Assembly (NCBI GenBank): GCA_008933995.1
Contig: WARS01000071.1
Coordinates: forward strand, 5,610,652 to 5,674,651
Source: Datnioides undecimradiatus
Taxonomy: Eukaryota > Chordata > Actinopteri > Lobotiformes > Datnioididae
DNA: 64,000 bases
Direction: 5' to 3'
The notes under the pieces: model-generated
Told to the model about the DNA's origin: nothing
Databases searched by the model: none
The model's input: only the letters and a program-made list of their open reading frames with translations
Shown here: in pieces, positions 46,300-59,174 of the stretch
How the letters are laid out: each line of letters begins with the position of its first letter
Numbering within the stretch: the first letter of the stretch is position 1
Program-made: the position numbers and the translations under genes

Positions 46300-46301
<2 letters not shown>

Positions 46302-47784
46302 AAGGCCTGCTTAGGTTACCAAACTGCGACCTCACAAAAATGCTCATTATAGTGGACTAAACCGCCCCTCCATTTCCTTATGAATAATTCATCTTGTTAT
46401 TATGATTTCAGCCATTCTTTCATAAGGTTACCACATCCTCCTCTGTGTTGATTCTACTATTTTATTCCATTTTCCTTCCAGACTCGAAGGCTGGCTCTCT
46501 TCTCTGCACCGTCCTCTCTTTTTAATTTCCCTAATTTCGTCCTGTTTTTTTCCCCAATTTTCCGTCTCTTCCTTATCCGTCATCTTCGTCGAGAAGCTGA
46601 TCTCCTCTGTTTAATTAAACTGCTCCTCTCTACCCGACGAGAGCTCATCTCTGATCGCAGCCAGGGGTGTAATGCATCCTGGCAGCCTGAGTAAGAAGAC
46701 CTGTTGTTACTGTGGTACGCAAGAGCAGAGTGTACACAACATGCCCCGCTAATGCGCCCCCTGCCTTGACCTTGATCCTGTGACGTTAAAGATACCGATT
46801 CCCCAAAGGGAACATCACTGAGCCTGTGTTATCCTGTCAGGTGTGTGTGTGTGTTTGTGTGAGCACTTGTGTGCACGGGTGTCACTCAGTGCTCAACAAT
46901 GTTTTAATCTTACACTAAGTCCCTTTGTATGCAGTCAACACAAGAGCAGCTTTAACAAAATCACACACTGGAATAGACTGTGGATTTATCGATGGCGTGC
47001 AGAGAAAAGCAAATGTACTTTCATTTATGTTTCCTTTTCAGCTTTTTCATGTACTGAGTTTGTGTTGGGTTTGGTACAAGAGGGAGAGAAATGTTTCTGT
47101 GCGCGCGTGTGTGTGTGTGTGTGTGTACGACAGAGGGAGATATTTGGTGTTTTTCAACCCACAAGCATTTAATCTTTTATTTTTAAATCTGCCACTGCTG
47201 TCTGTTTTGTGTTGAGCACTCCCGTGCCCTAGATTTGAAAGTGAGTGAGCATCAGGAAGCTTTAGTGCACCCCACGTTGCTCGCACAGTTTGGCGTAAAT
47301 GTTCGGCGGGAGAGGTCAGGGCACAGATGTCAGATAAGACGGAGAAGTCGTAGCCGCGAGGACGCTCCTGTGCATTTTCCGTCTGCCCGCCGCTCCACCA
47401 GTCTTTTAGTGCACACAAGTTTAAGGTCACCAGTTATTTAAGATGCCTTAGTTGTCCGACCTCCAACACCACCCATGGGAGGATGCTGCAAGATTAGGAG
47501 CAGTGTGCTTCACTACAGGTTAGAGTGAAGATTTGAGTCCTTAATGAGTGGGTGTGTGGGATGGGTTCAAGCTAAGGGTTTGTTTTCCTCACCTGCCCTG
47601 CACTCTGCACTAAATACCCCCTGTGCAACCAGAGGCTGAACTCAGACTGTCCAGGATTGTCATTATGTAATTTGTGTTGTTATGTTATCATTTGTGGAAG
47701 TTTGTGGAAATGTCGATGATATTCGGCCTAGACTGAAGCCGTGTCGTGCACCACATCCGAAATGAATGTTGCATAACGTCGAGC

Positions 47785-48140
47785 TGAATTGATCAGTTGA
47801 CCAATTGACAATTGATCAACAACTATAGATTAACTAACTGATTAATCGTTTGATTTTCTTCTCTGTTTTATTTGACAGATTACAGAATAGTAGGTATCTT
47901 TGATTTCTGGATCTTTGCAGACTTTATCTATGGCATTAAAAAAATCACAATGGACATTTTTCACAGCCTGATGCTTTTTAGATGAACCGATAATTCAAAA
48001 CCAATTAAAAAAACATAATTAATAACGAATATATAAAGATAGTTATTGAATTTAATAAAATAATAATTTAATTGGTTCACTAAAAGTTTAATCAGCAGAT
48101 GGTTGATAATCAAATTATCAACAGCTGAAGCCCTAGATCA
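47785..48140. mobile_element. ATTAATCG-type dispersed repeat, copy 1
   Basis: It starts near TTGATCAGTTGACCAATTGA, passes through ATTAATCGTTTGATTTTC and ACAATGGACATTTTTCAC, and ends with AATCAAATTATCAACAGCTG AAGCCCTAG. The ends are AT-rich inverted sequences around GATTAAT. A second, shorter copy is at 59365-59550. Confidence 0.55.
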
Positions 48141-50244
48141 GTTTATAATGGTATCAGGAAAGAGGAGCAGCAAATCCTCATATTTAGTAACCTTGTAAAA
48201 TATTACGTAATCTTTATTTAATGAATGATTCAAATGATCGATTATCACTAATTAATTTTCCGTGGATCTAAAAAAAAATCCTTAATTACCGATTATAAAG
48301 ATGAATTGTCTCAGCTCCGGTGTTATTCTCGCTGGCAGATGAACGTGTAGTAACAGTCAACACTGGTCAGTAATATCTTTATTATGTAACCATCAGTCAT
48401 GTCGACTTTGGTCTGGCTTATGCAGACTTATAAAGGACCTCGAGTCTTTTCAGTTGTTTATTCACTGCGACTGCTTGCAGAGAGACCAACAAATGGAGCC
48501 GTCAGGCATTCTGGTCACACTCTAGCTGACAAAACACACAGTCAGTCCATCAATATTCTCAGAAATTCACATTTAGGAAAGACAACTATTCACTGCCTTG
48601 AACTTTCAGCGAGCATGCATAAAATACCAAATAAGCTTACATAAATTCATAGAGCATTCTAGCTGAGCTAATTGAACAGGCTAATTTCATTATCGTAGAC
48701 TTCATTTGGAGCGGAAGCAGAATGTGGACAACAGAGCGAGCCTGGCCCCACCAAGTCAAACCAACAGAGGCTTTTACGAGCGTAAACCGACTCATGTAGC
48801 GCAGAAAAGCTGCTCAGTGACATGTACGCTTTGAATTAGACCGACCGAGAGCGTCGGAGTTAAATTAGAGCAACGTCTCACGGCCAAAGATTATTGTGTG
48901 AAAGTTTCTTTGCAAAGTTTTCTGCTGTGGTCAAAGCCGATTATGTCAGAGCGCGATCTACCAGCTGAGAGAAGGCTTTGACGGGGATGAGGCCCGGCAT
49001 CTAGATAGGCATCAGGAACATGGGGAGAATCACGAGAGCTGACAGACTCTCTGCTTTCACCACGAAGCCTCACTGATGTTATTGATACAAGGGGAACATT
49101 AGAATAGGTGTAGGGCTGCCAAAATGAAGGTGAGAGTCGTGGCTAAATGGCTGTGTGTTGATTCATTGTTTTCAAGTGTCCTTTCAAATGGAAGTGTGTG
49201 CACCCTGGTCTTGATCTCGCTGGATAAATCTGTCAGAACACGTTTTCTTAGCTTCGACGGACCTGCTTTTTTCACCCAGCAATTAAATTATTCACTTGTC
49301 TTAATTGATGTGTTTTGCTTACACTCTTTTTTTTTTTGTCTGAAGGTCTTTCAAGATGCTCTCCACCCCAGTGTCAGCTATTCCCTTATGTCCTTGAGTC
49401 GTTGCTTCAAGTTGACTTTGAATTATTGAGCTCCATGGCAAAGCTCATCTGTGTAACTTAAATAAATGAACACCCTCGAGATCCAACCTGAAATAACTGC
49501 TTAGTTAATTTGTCCTGTAATGAAGATATTTCGCTCATGACTGTGAGCTGCCGGGGGTTTTTTAGACTAATCACTGGGAAGAATTTAATAGCGTAGGACA
49601 TGAAATTTTAGCATTAGCACTGCTGAACCATAAGGTATTATTACAGCACAGCAATTGGGATGTTAAATTTGGTAAGATGAAGCTTAAATTACAGTTTGTC
49701 TCATCGTTTTAGCGGTGGAAAAAAATAATTATTGTGTTGAATTAACTAAGAACCTCGCCTCTGTATAAAGCAAGCAGGAGTATTCATGCAGTTCGCGGCT
49801 AAAAAGCATATTTCAACCAGAACACCCTGTGTGGCTCAGCTGTTTATAGTATACACGAGTCATCATAGCCTTGAGCATTTGCTTTACGCCGACAGATTTA
49901 AACAAATATGGTGAGCAAATAATAATAAAACAAATAACCTCTAAGAATAGCCGCGAAGACCGGAGGATGTGTGTTTTCTCATTGACAGACCGCTGTGGTT
50001 TGAAATTACACTGGAAGCCTGCAGTTGCAGGCTGTAGAGATCCTGAGCAGGTCACTGGTTGAGAGGAAGCCAGTGAAACAGGATATGTACCGGCCAGCTC
50101 TTTCCTGACCCAAAGGTCAGAAATCTCAATTTAGCATTCTTTTTATAGGGTTAGATATCCTTGAATCCATATACTGTGTCCTCTATATCTAATAGTCACT
50201 TGACTCTATATAATACATTTGGAGTAATATATGTGTTGTTTTTG

Positions 50245-50580
50245 CTAGGGCCCTGGCTCTAGGGATGGTGTGGTAACTCAGTCCATCAGTTTGGTCCAGA
50301 CTGAAATATCTTAACAAGTCTTAATGTAAACATGTAATCATTTAAAGACATGCATGGTCCCCAGTTGATGAATCCTGCTTTCCTTCAATGACGTTTCCTC
50401 TTGTGCCACCGCGAGTTTTTCTAATGAAGTATATCCACAGCTGTCGGATGGTTCGTCTTTGTTGACGCTCTGACTTTTCATCCAGCCGCCATCGTCAGGT
50501 GCTGTGCGGTCCAAAAATAATGACGCTCTTTGCCTATTATGTTAGCATGTTAGCATTTAGCCCTAAGTGTTACAGTGCTT
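50245..50580 (-). repeat. Dispersed repeat (GCTAACATGCT / TCTGGACCA family), copy 2, reverse orientation
   Basis: It contains CAGTTTGGTCCAGACTGAAATATCTTAACAAG (about 50286-50317), the reverse complement of the matching block in the copy at 3421-3830, and GTTAGCATGTTAGCATTTAG at 50540-50559. Confidence 0.6.
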
Positions 50581-53500
50581 ATAAAAAAAGCAAATCCAGG
50601 TGTTGAAATATGTATTGATTGCAAATAACTGACTAAAAGGATACGACTGTCTAATTTGATGGGATCACTGTCACAAGGGGTATGTTCCTCCTGAGCCTTG
50701 ACGGCAACCAAGCACAGTGTTTTAAGTGAACACAGTGAGATGGGTGTGCAGGGCCAGTTTGTAGCATCAACACCAACAGCAGAGCGAGACCAAGGCAGTG
50801 TCAGGGTGTGTCTGCGGCGGGACGTGTCCAGGCTTCAGCGGACCTGACAGGCTGTGGCTCATTAAACCCCCATCAGATGCGGGAGGTCAAGACAACAGCT
50901 ACAGCTCGGGCGACACACTCTGCCTCCGCGCCTATAATGTAGACACACAGTGCAACTGCCTAGGCCCAATAGGACAGGATAATACCCCGGACCAATCAGA
51001 TGTTTTATTTTTAGCATTTTAATCATTCAGAGAAATCTTTAGATAAAGCATGAAGAGACTAACGGCTTATAGAATTGTTGTTCAGGACTGATGCACGAGG
51101 GACTATGTTGTGTACGATTAGATGGGAAAAGTTGATGCTTGTGTTTCTATTCTCCTCTCACGACACACTTAATTCAAGTTGTATAGCTGTGTTTTCCGTG
51201 TGGGTGGATGTCTGGCTGGCTTTTGGGGAAGCAGGTCGAGAGCGTTGCTGCAGAAGGTTTCACAGTGGGGTAGAGAGAGAAGGACTGGGGGCACTGTTTG
51301 GCAGGGATGAGGCGATAAGCATAATTTCAGGTCACAACGCGCGGGCGTAAGCGGCACTTCCCGTTTGATCGCGTTTTATTCGAATGCACTTGAACAGCAG
51401 TGGCGGCGGTTGGCGTCGAACCAAGATTGAAATGCAAGTTGTGTGTTTTTTGGGTTCTCAGTGTTGTGGCAACCAGCTCAACCATTTCCCAAACTGTGAC
51501 TCATGTTGCCTGAGCCGAAGTCCTGTAAGGTCAAACAAGTGAGTCCTACGCCAACCTCTGGCTGTGTGGCGCCTCCCGTTCTCTATCTGACCTCCGTACT
51601 TTCCCCCTTTCTCTCCTCTCAGAGTGTGGCACAAAAATACACACAGTCCATCTGTGTTTTTATAGTTACACACTTCATTCTCATACTATTCTTGCCTTTT
51701 ATCGTCTAATCTCTTTTACTGTCTACCCTCATTGTACCCATTTGAACATCTCTCATATAAAAAAAATCACCAGGGACCCCCTCTTTTGGCCGAGTCAGTG
51801 GGAAAGTGGATAAAGAAGAAGATCTCTGTGCGATCTGCCTGTCGAATAGCCAGTCGAGTGGAAAGGATTGGTTACATCCTGTCCTTCTCTCACTCTTTAA
51901 AGCAGTCTCATTATGCCTGCTGGACCAAAGTACCCGGGGTGCCCCTGCTAGGCCTGGGCTTGGTGTTGCACTCCGAGAAGCCCTGGTTGTGTTATCCCCA
52001 CTGTAGTCTCACAGTCGCTTAAGAGGATTGGGTCTTGGTGAAGTGATGTGTAATTGCTAATCTCCCAACCACAACGGAAGTGGAGATCAGTATTGTCCAT
52101 TAGGGATATTGTGTTTGGGCGAAAACACTGATTAACACAACGCATCTTGTTTATTCAATATGTACAGCTGAAGTGTAAAAATTAAAATTAGATTGGGATT
52201 AGATTTCAATATTTCATGATTTCTTGCTGTACATTATTAAACAATAATCAAAAATTCAAACACAAGACGTTTGACAAACATATATCGAATGCAGTTTGCC
52301 AAACATACCAGGATGTCCTACTGCATTCAGTCGCGTTTTGCAGCATACCTTTCTCACTATATTGACCCGCAGTCCTTTGTGCGGCAGAGACAGACGACTA
52401 CTGCACTACTACTAGTACCATTACTACCACCACCCAGAGTACAGACTGTGACGAATGAATGAGTGTGGGGGTCAGAGTTCAATAATAATGAAAAAGCATG
52501 CCCCACTTGTATGCACACTACATCGCTACATACTACAGTAGGTACTGTCTACACCCTGCTTTGGTATTTCTTCTTAATTTGTTGTTACCCATACACCAAA
52601 AAATCTGCAATAGGCTAATACCTGGCGATATGTTGGCAGGGCGAAATGATCAGTCTAGATTCCTGAACATAACCCCCTGCAAAACCCCCATTTGATGTGT
52701 TTGTTAGTGGAATTAAGAGAAGCTGTTTCCCCGTGTTAATGGTCTTTATGCTAAGCTAGGCTAACAGTCCCCTCACTACGGTTTTAGATTTAAAAGTCAG
52801 ACACAAGACAGGGGTTGATCTTCTCATAAAACTCACAGAATATCAGATAATGATATCACAGAACATATATTCCTGTGACACGGAGCTTCCTCTGTTACAT
52901 AATCTCCACGTCATGTTTGTCTCCTGGATTCTGTTACCCTACCTTGTGAAGCTCTGCTGTCCTGTTTGCCAAGGTGACAGTGCTGCTCTGATAATGTCAG
53001 AGGAACATTGTCAGCTCTCTCTCTCCGGACATCACTGCTGTCAAGTCACTGTCGACTCAAACAAATCTTCACCGTGTCAGCTGCATCCTTGGCCTACACG
53101 CGCACACACATACACACACGCGCACACACACAGCTGCTCCCCAGGAAACGTGTTGCGGAAAAAGCACATTATTTTCAATGCATCTTTGTCCCTGTTGCTA
53201 CAAATATAGCAGCTCTTACAGCACAAAACATACCAATACATACTGCATCTGACAAGACAAACACACAATCAGTTCTGCAGTACGCAAACAAAAGGACAAT
53301 TAGTCAATGTCTTGAAAAATCTATAGAAATCTATATTTGTGTGAAAGCATCATGCATCACTGTAGATACAGAAATTAGTACCCAAGTGTTCGACTGCAGC
53401 TACAGGTTCTTAGCTCGCCCGTCATCGTGTGTGTGTGTGCGTGTGCATTCAATGACCCGTACCTACATCGAACACAAACCAGATTTTCCCATGTGACCGA

Positions 53501-53947
53501 AGATGTGCTGGAATGTGCACAAACTCCCGTGTTGTGTGTTTACATGAAAACATAACGTCAGCCTGCAGCCAGCGCAGTGAACACGTGGGAATGTGTCTGC
53601 CTGTGTCTTTCGCTCGGACTGCCGTGTAGTGTGCTCCAGTATGTTTCCATAAAACAAAGGCACAGTTACCACCATGTTGTGTTATTCCAGACTTTCAGGC
53701 TGCCGGTGCTCTCAGAACAAATATCCCCACCTATGAAGCTGGAATTATTCATGAATTTTACACATTCTGATGTGAAACACTGCAACTCCCCAGACTGCAC
53801 ATCGACAACTGGCAAAGGTTAAACAAACTTCCGCCTGAAGTCACAGGATCTTTCCCTAGCTCGTTATGTAATTGACACTTTCTTCCTCGTCTCACACCTC
53901 CCGTTCACCCTTCAAACCTGTTTCCTTTCTTCTCCAGCTCGTTTGCC

Positions 53948-56900
53948 ATGTCTAAGACGGCGGTGAAGAAGCTGCACTGGCGCTCCAAGGTGCAGGACAG
54001 CTTCGTCCCCTTGCTGGGCTCGTCGGGGGAGCTGGGGGTCGCCATCGGCGGAGGAGCCGATTATGGAGAGTTTCCTTTTGTCACGTCTGCACCTGGGGGC
54101 GGACTAACAGTGGGCGATATCATCCTAGAGATTGGGGGGACACCGGTGTTAGGGATGACATTAGGAGACGTCCGCGGCGTCCTCAACTCCTGCCCCCATC
54201 CAATCCGCATCAAAACTGTGTCGCCAGGTATGAGTCAGCACAATAACTCACCCCTCTATAAATTAGTCGACTGTACACAGTTTTAGTAGGTGTGTAAATA
54301 ATCACCTCACAGTCAAGGTGTGAATATAACAGACTGCAGGGTCTGTCCTTCCTCTCTCCCAATGGTATTTATGTATTACACATCGCCCTAAACAATGCAT
54401 TCAGTCTTTGATTTGCTCCCCAACACTGCAGACAGTTGAACTTGTTGCAGTTTATGTTGCACGCCATTGCACTTACTTTGTCACGTTCCACCCAAACAAT
54501 ATGTTACTCCGCCGTCAGAGCTGTCATCCGTAATAATCTCGCTCAATAACCCGCCTCTGACTCTCTCACAAGGCAAATCCGCAGCCTGTAGCATTCTGAC
54601 GCCGATTTGTGCTCGTCAATTAGTCCGGATGTGTCAAGGCGATCGGTCAATATGTGGGTAGGAGGTCAAAATTGCTGATGACACATGACAAGAGCGTGGC
54701 GATATAGTTGTCTGTCATCGGCAAGGGGCCTTGATGTTTAGAACAGGGGGCTGGGGGAACGGATGTCTTCGTTGGCTCTGAACAGCGCAATATGTCACCC
54801 AAGTGTCACCTGACTGCGGCTCCCGATGGCCTTGCCTGCTAGATTGATAGCTGATTTGGCCGCAGGGGTGTAAATGGGGACCTTTGCTCTCAGTCCCTCC
54901 GCTGCTGGTAGATCCATTATCATTTCCGAAGTCTACCCGGCTCTCCCTGGGCAGCTTGACTGGGCGTAGTGTGGACAGTGATGGATGAGCTGATGCGACC
55001 GGTTGCTGTACCACACCTCCTCCTACTCCTACTACTACTACAACTCCCTCTGCTGCAGTCCTCAAATACAGGGCACCAGGCTACATTCCTCAGAGGCCGG
55101 CAGCCGTTTAAAGGTTTTAGCACTATTACTGGTGCAAAAACAAAGAGTAGTGATATGATCGACCTATGAAATGGTCCCAAACGTGAAGATTTCCTCAGTG
55201 GTTTCTGGCAGCACAGCCTTAGCATTGTAGTTTTCTTTGTTAACCTTGACTGCCTTAATTGTAGACTGTGATTTGTTTGTACCATACACAAGAGATCAGC
55301 TTATTCAATTTCAGAGAGCTGGATGTTGGGGTCTGCATTTTGCTCTTGGACAGACTAAAAAATAGCAGCTGTTTCATAACACGATGAACAAAAGCCCATC
55401 GTTCCTCCCCAAAGGGCAGCTGGAGAGATTCATTTCCCTTTACAGGCAGCAGCCATATGTGGCCAGTCATATGTAGGTGCAGTCGTCTGCCTCCGCTAAT
55501 AAACTTATACCGCTGTGACGTCTTTTAATAGCACACGGCGAATTCAGTCTGCTGCTGGGTGGAGCCACTGTAACAGACGGCCGGGGTAGGGAGGTGACCG
55601 GGGGGGGGGCATCGACAGAGTGGTCGTCTGTCAGCTGGAGATGCTCTCAGCCAATCCATAACAGCAAGTGACCTGTCATCGGGCGCTGTAAAGCACTTGA
55701 GATGATATTAAGAGATCAGAGACGGGGGGGGGGGGGCTCCTCTGGTGACAACCTTAACCGTTGCGTCTGTAGCAATTAACCTCGGCAGATTGTTATATAT
55801 GCATGAGGGAGTCAGGAAAACACATTTTTTACTCCGGATCAAAGCGAAGTGATATATACTAGAGCGATTGGGAGGCGTGAATGTGAACGTCTGGGTTGTA
55901 AAATGATAGTGTTAAATCAAGCCTGGCAGCGGTAACGATTAGGACTTTAAATAAATAAATTAAATACATTTCGGTCTCTGTTTGACAAGTCTTCGATTGT
56001 TCCTGCAGTCAGCGGTGTTTGTGCTTGCAGAGCTGATTTCTCTGCGTGTGTCTTTCTTTTTGTCTCTCTCTCTCCGCTTCTTCCTCTCCCTGCCATACTT
56101 GTATCTTTGCCCTTCCCTCAGGCTCCACGTTGTGCAAGGACCTCAGGTTGTATCTGAGTAAATGCTTCACACCCGGCTCAGTGGACAGCCAACTTCAGCA
56201 GGTCATCAGAGAGAACCTCTACCTCCGCGCTGTACCTTGTAAGTCCCATTTTGTGCTTCTTTATCCTAATCATATCATTCTCTCCTTGATTCATCTACAT
56301 ATATTTGTATGTGTCATGTTTAAACCTCATATTTATTTATTTTTTCCGCCATGCTCATAATATTAATCTATCCAGACGCACCTCTGCTAAGTTACTGACC
56401 TCATTAATTCTTGGATAACACATCTCATAGTTGCCACCATGCGAATATCTTGGTGTTAATTGCTGTTTAAGCCTGCAGAAATGTTTCCCACACTTCCTTG
56501 CGTCAGTGTATGCAAGCAGAGCTGGGTTGATCCAAGGAAAAAAGACATTATCAGGGGGCTAAAATAAAACTTAAAATATCTTAAATCACGTCTGAGCGAG
56601 ACAGAAAATGCCACAGGTGCAATCAGTTTGGACATTTCCATAGCAACAAGCTGTATTGTCACAACACTGGGTTTATCCTCAGTGGCAGTCCTCACCCCTG
56701 TGCTCCGGGGTATTACTTTGTTTGGGTGGTGGTAAGACGTTATTAAATGTGATGGTAGTTGTGTTTGACAGGTTCTTTTTATTAGTACAGCTTTTTGCAT
56801 GATCCTCTGAAAAAGAGGCCCGCAGACTGTGTAAGCAGTTTGATTTTGATGCTTATGAATACATTCGAGCACAATGGCAGCCAAAGGCGGCTAGTTGTAG

Positions 56901-59132
56901 TGCATCTGTTGCTATCTTAATCCTCTATAATATGACGTCAGTGGAAATGGCAAGAGGATATAGCGGCAGGGTTCTCTGAGGAAGATCGGTGTTTTGTGAC
57001 GGGATTTTTCTGAATCGCGTCGGTCTGCTCTGCCTTTTTTTTCCCCCTTAAGGTTAAGGTGGCATTGTGGAGGGGACGGACCACCTAGTGTGTTTGGAGT
57101 CTTAACCTTGCTGTGGCTGTGCGGAGTTGCTGCTAATCTCTCCTTTAGTCCAGGAACTAGGTCATGTGGGACAGTCTGCCACCGTGCCACACAACCCACT
57201 GGCTGACAGAGCGAAGGCGTAGGTCAAAACTCCCAGGATGGTGAGAGAAAGATAAAACCGTCCCAACATGCATATTCATATTATAGTATAATTGCATTTT
57301 TATTCATACCGAGCTCTCTCATTACTTAGCCATGCATGCGTGCATCCTGTTACATCTACTAGCAGCTGCTCGGGGAGTGAATTGCCCAAATAAAGAGTGG
57401 TGCTTTTATCCATTTTCGGGGAAGGATAAAGAGAATGGGATGGATAAAAGAGGATTGTCATATATAAAATTAGACAAATCAGTAATTTGATGATTGGTCA
57501 GGGAAGCTTTTAGACACAGTGCATAGACTATGTATTATACAAAGCAATCTGGTCAGCCTTCCCCGGCCAGTGGTGCCCAACTTTTAAAACACCTTCTCAT
57601 CTCTGAGTGCTTTCTTCTAGTAAGAGTAGACAACAAGGCAGGCTCAGCCCCCGGGTGTGTAATCCTCTGATCTGCTGGAGATGACACAGTAAGATGCTGT
57701 TGTTCTCGTGCCGATACCAACACACGCATGTTTTCCTGATCCCAAGACGGCTCGGGAGCCACGGCGTCTTATTTCAGATCGCGCGAAGACGTGTCGGAGC
57801 AGAGTTTTCTTCCTTTTTGTTGTTTTCCAGTCGAGGAGGCAGCTGTGCTCGACGTGACAGGAACTCAAAGCTGAGGAGTTTTCATCAGTGGCTCATTGTG
57901 GCCCCCTTCAGGACCATATGTATGTTCCTCCTGTTTCAGGACTCTTTGCTGTTGTTTTGTCGATAAACCAAACTTTCCATCACCTGACATAAATACTAAT
58001 TAGCTGAAGTATGGTTCAAGTTGTTCTTATTGCCTTTTACTGTAAAGAAGCAAAGATAGTATGGCTAGGCCTCATTTGACTCAGAGTTTTTTTCATTTGG
58101 ATGCCATTTCTTCTCCTGAAACTGTGGCTCAGTGCTGCGGTGCTATTTAGAGAGTATCTGAGTCCCTGAATCCTTTGATGAGACAATATTCTCTGATGTT
58201 TGAGCTGGCACTGGTGCAAGAAATATCATTACAAAGGCTCAGTCAGGAGGGCAGAGCATAAAAATGGAAAAATGAATGACAGAATTAAGTAAACGTATCA
58301 ATAATCTAAAGGGGGGGAATTAAATTAAAAGCAAAAGTCTATCAGTGCCAACATGGAGGAGGGGCTGACTGCAGTCTAATGGCTCTGTTTGCTCATGCTG
58401 AAGCAGACAGGATGCTTATTGTGTAGTCTTTGGGGAGCGGATGCTTCACGAGGCATCAACTTTTGTTTCTTTATTCATATACAGTTTTGTTCTTTGTGCA
58501 GGTTTTCCAGACCTCACCTCCTTAACTTTCCCATCCACTTTTCTCCATTTTCACATATGCCCTTGGATGATTCAGAGCCAAAGTCGCGGCTCCAAGGCTG
58601 CCACTGTCTGCGTCTCCTCCATGAAAGACTTTTCTAATTGTCTTCAGAGTGAGTCAGAGATAAGAAACATCATCATTTAGTTATTCTAATACGCTCGCTC
58701 TGCCGTTGTCAGGCAGACCGTCTGTGGCCTTTTCAACTGTAGAATTCATTGTTAGCTATTTGTGTGCAATGATCTTGACAGACAGCTCTCTCTGGGTGTT
58801 GATACAGAGTTCTGTGTAATTACCTCTTCAATCCCTATCTCACCCCTCTCCCAGGGGATCAGTGTGCGGCGCCTACAGGGACAGGCGGGGAAGAAGAAGA
58901 TGTCAATAATCCCCCCCCCCCGTGACATGTCATATATATTTCCTAGGAGGGTGCATAGATAATGAATCCCTGCCTCGCACCATATCAGCTGGAGAGATAC
59001 TGTGTGTCCTGAGGGGAGGAGAAGCATTACGCACACGTCAGATGTCATCAAGAGATTTGCTATCAGATCTTTAATTAGACACAGAAACCTCTAATTTCTT
59101 TTAACTGGGTGCAAGTGCAAACTGAGAGCGCG

Positions 59133-59174
<42 letters not shown>

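Larger units (their letters stand above)
43065..53937. other. 11-kb non-coding region upstream of the MAGI-like gene
   Basis: No protein-coding exon I can support. It holds AT-rich DNA to about 43500, a GC-box-like GGGGCGG at 43641, and then a GC-richer stretch ending in GCGACCATGAAG|GTAAAA at about 44020. That stretch could be a 5' exon of the MAGI-like gene, but this is not proven. Beyond are TG/TC microsatellites at 44213-44300, 44665-44735, 44867-44899, 45711-45764, 46258-46299, 47101-47126 and 53098-53132, and the dispersed repeats listed separately. Open frames here are low-complexity artefacts. Confidence 0.6.

Noticed and set aside
53008..53496. 162-residue plus-strand open frame
   Set aside because: Low-complexity Thr/His from a CA tract, no family resemblance, upstream of the MAGI-like first coding exon.
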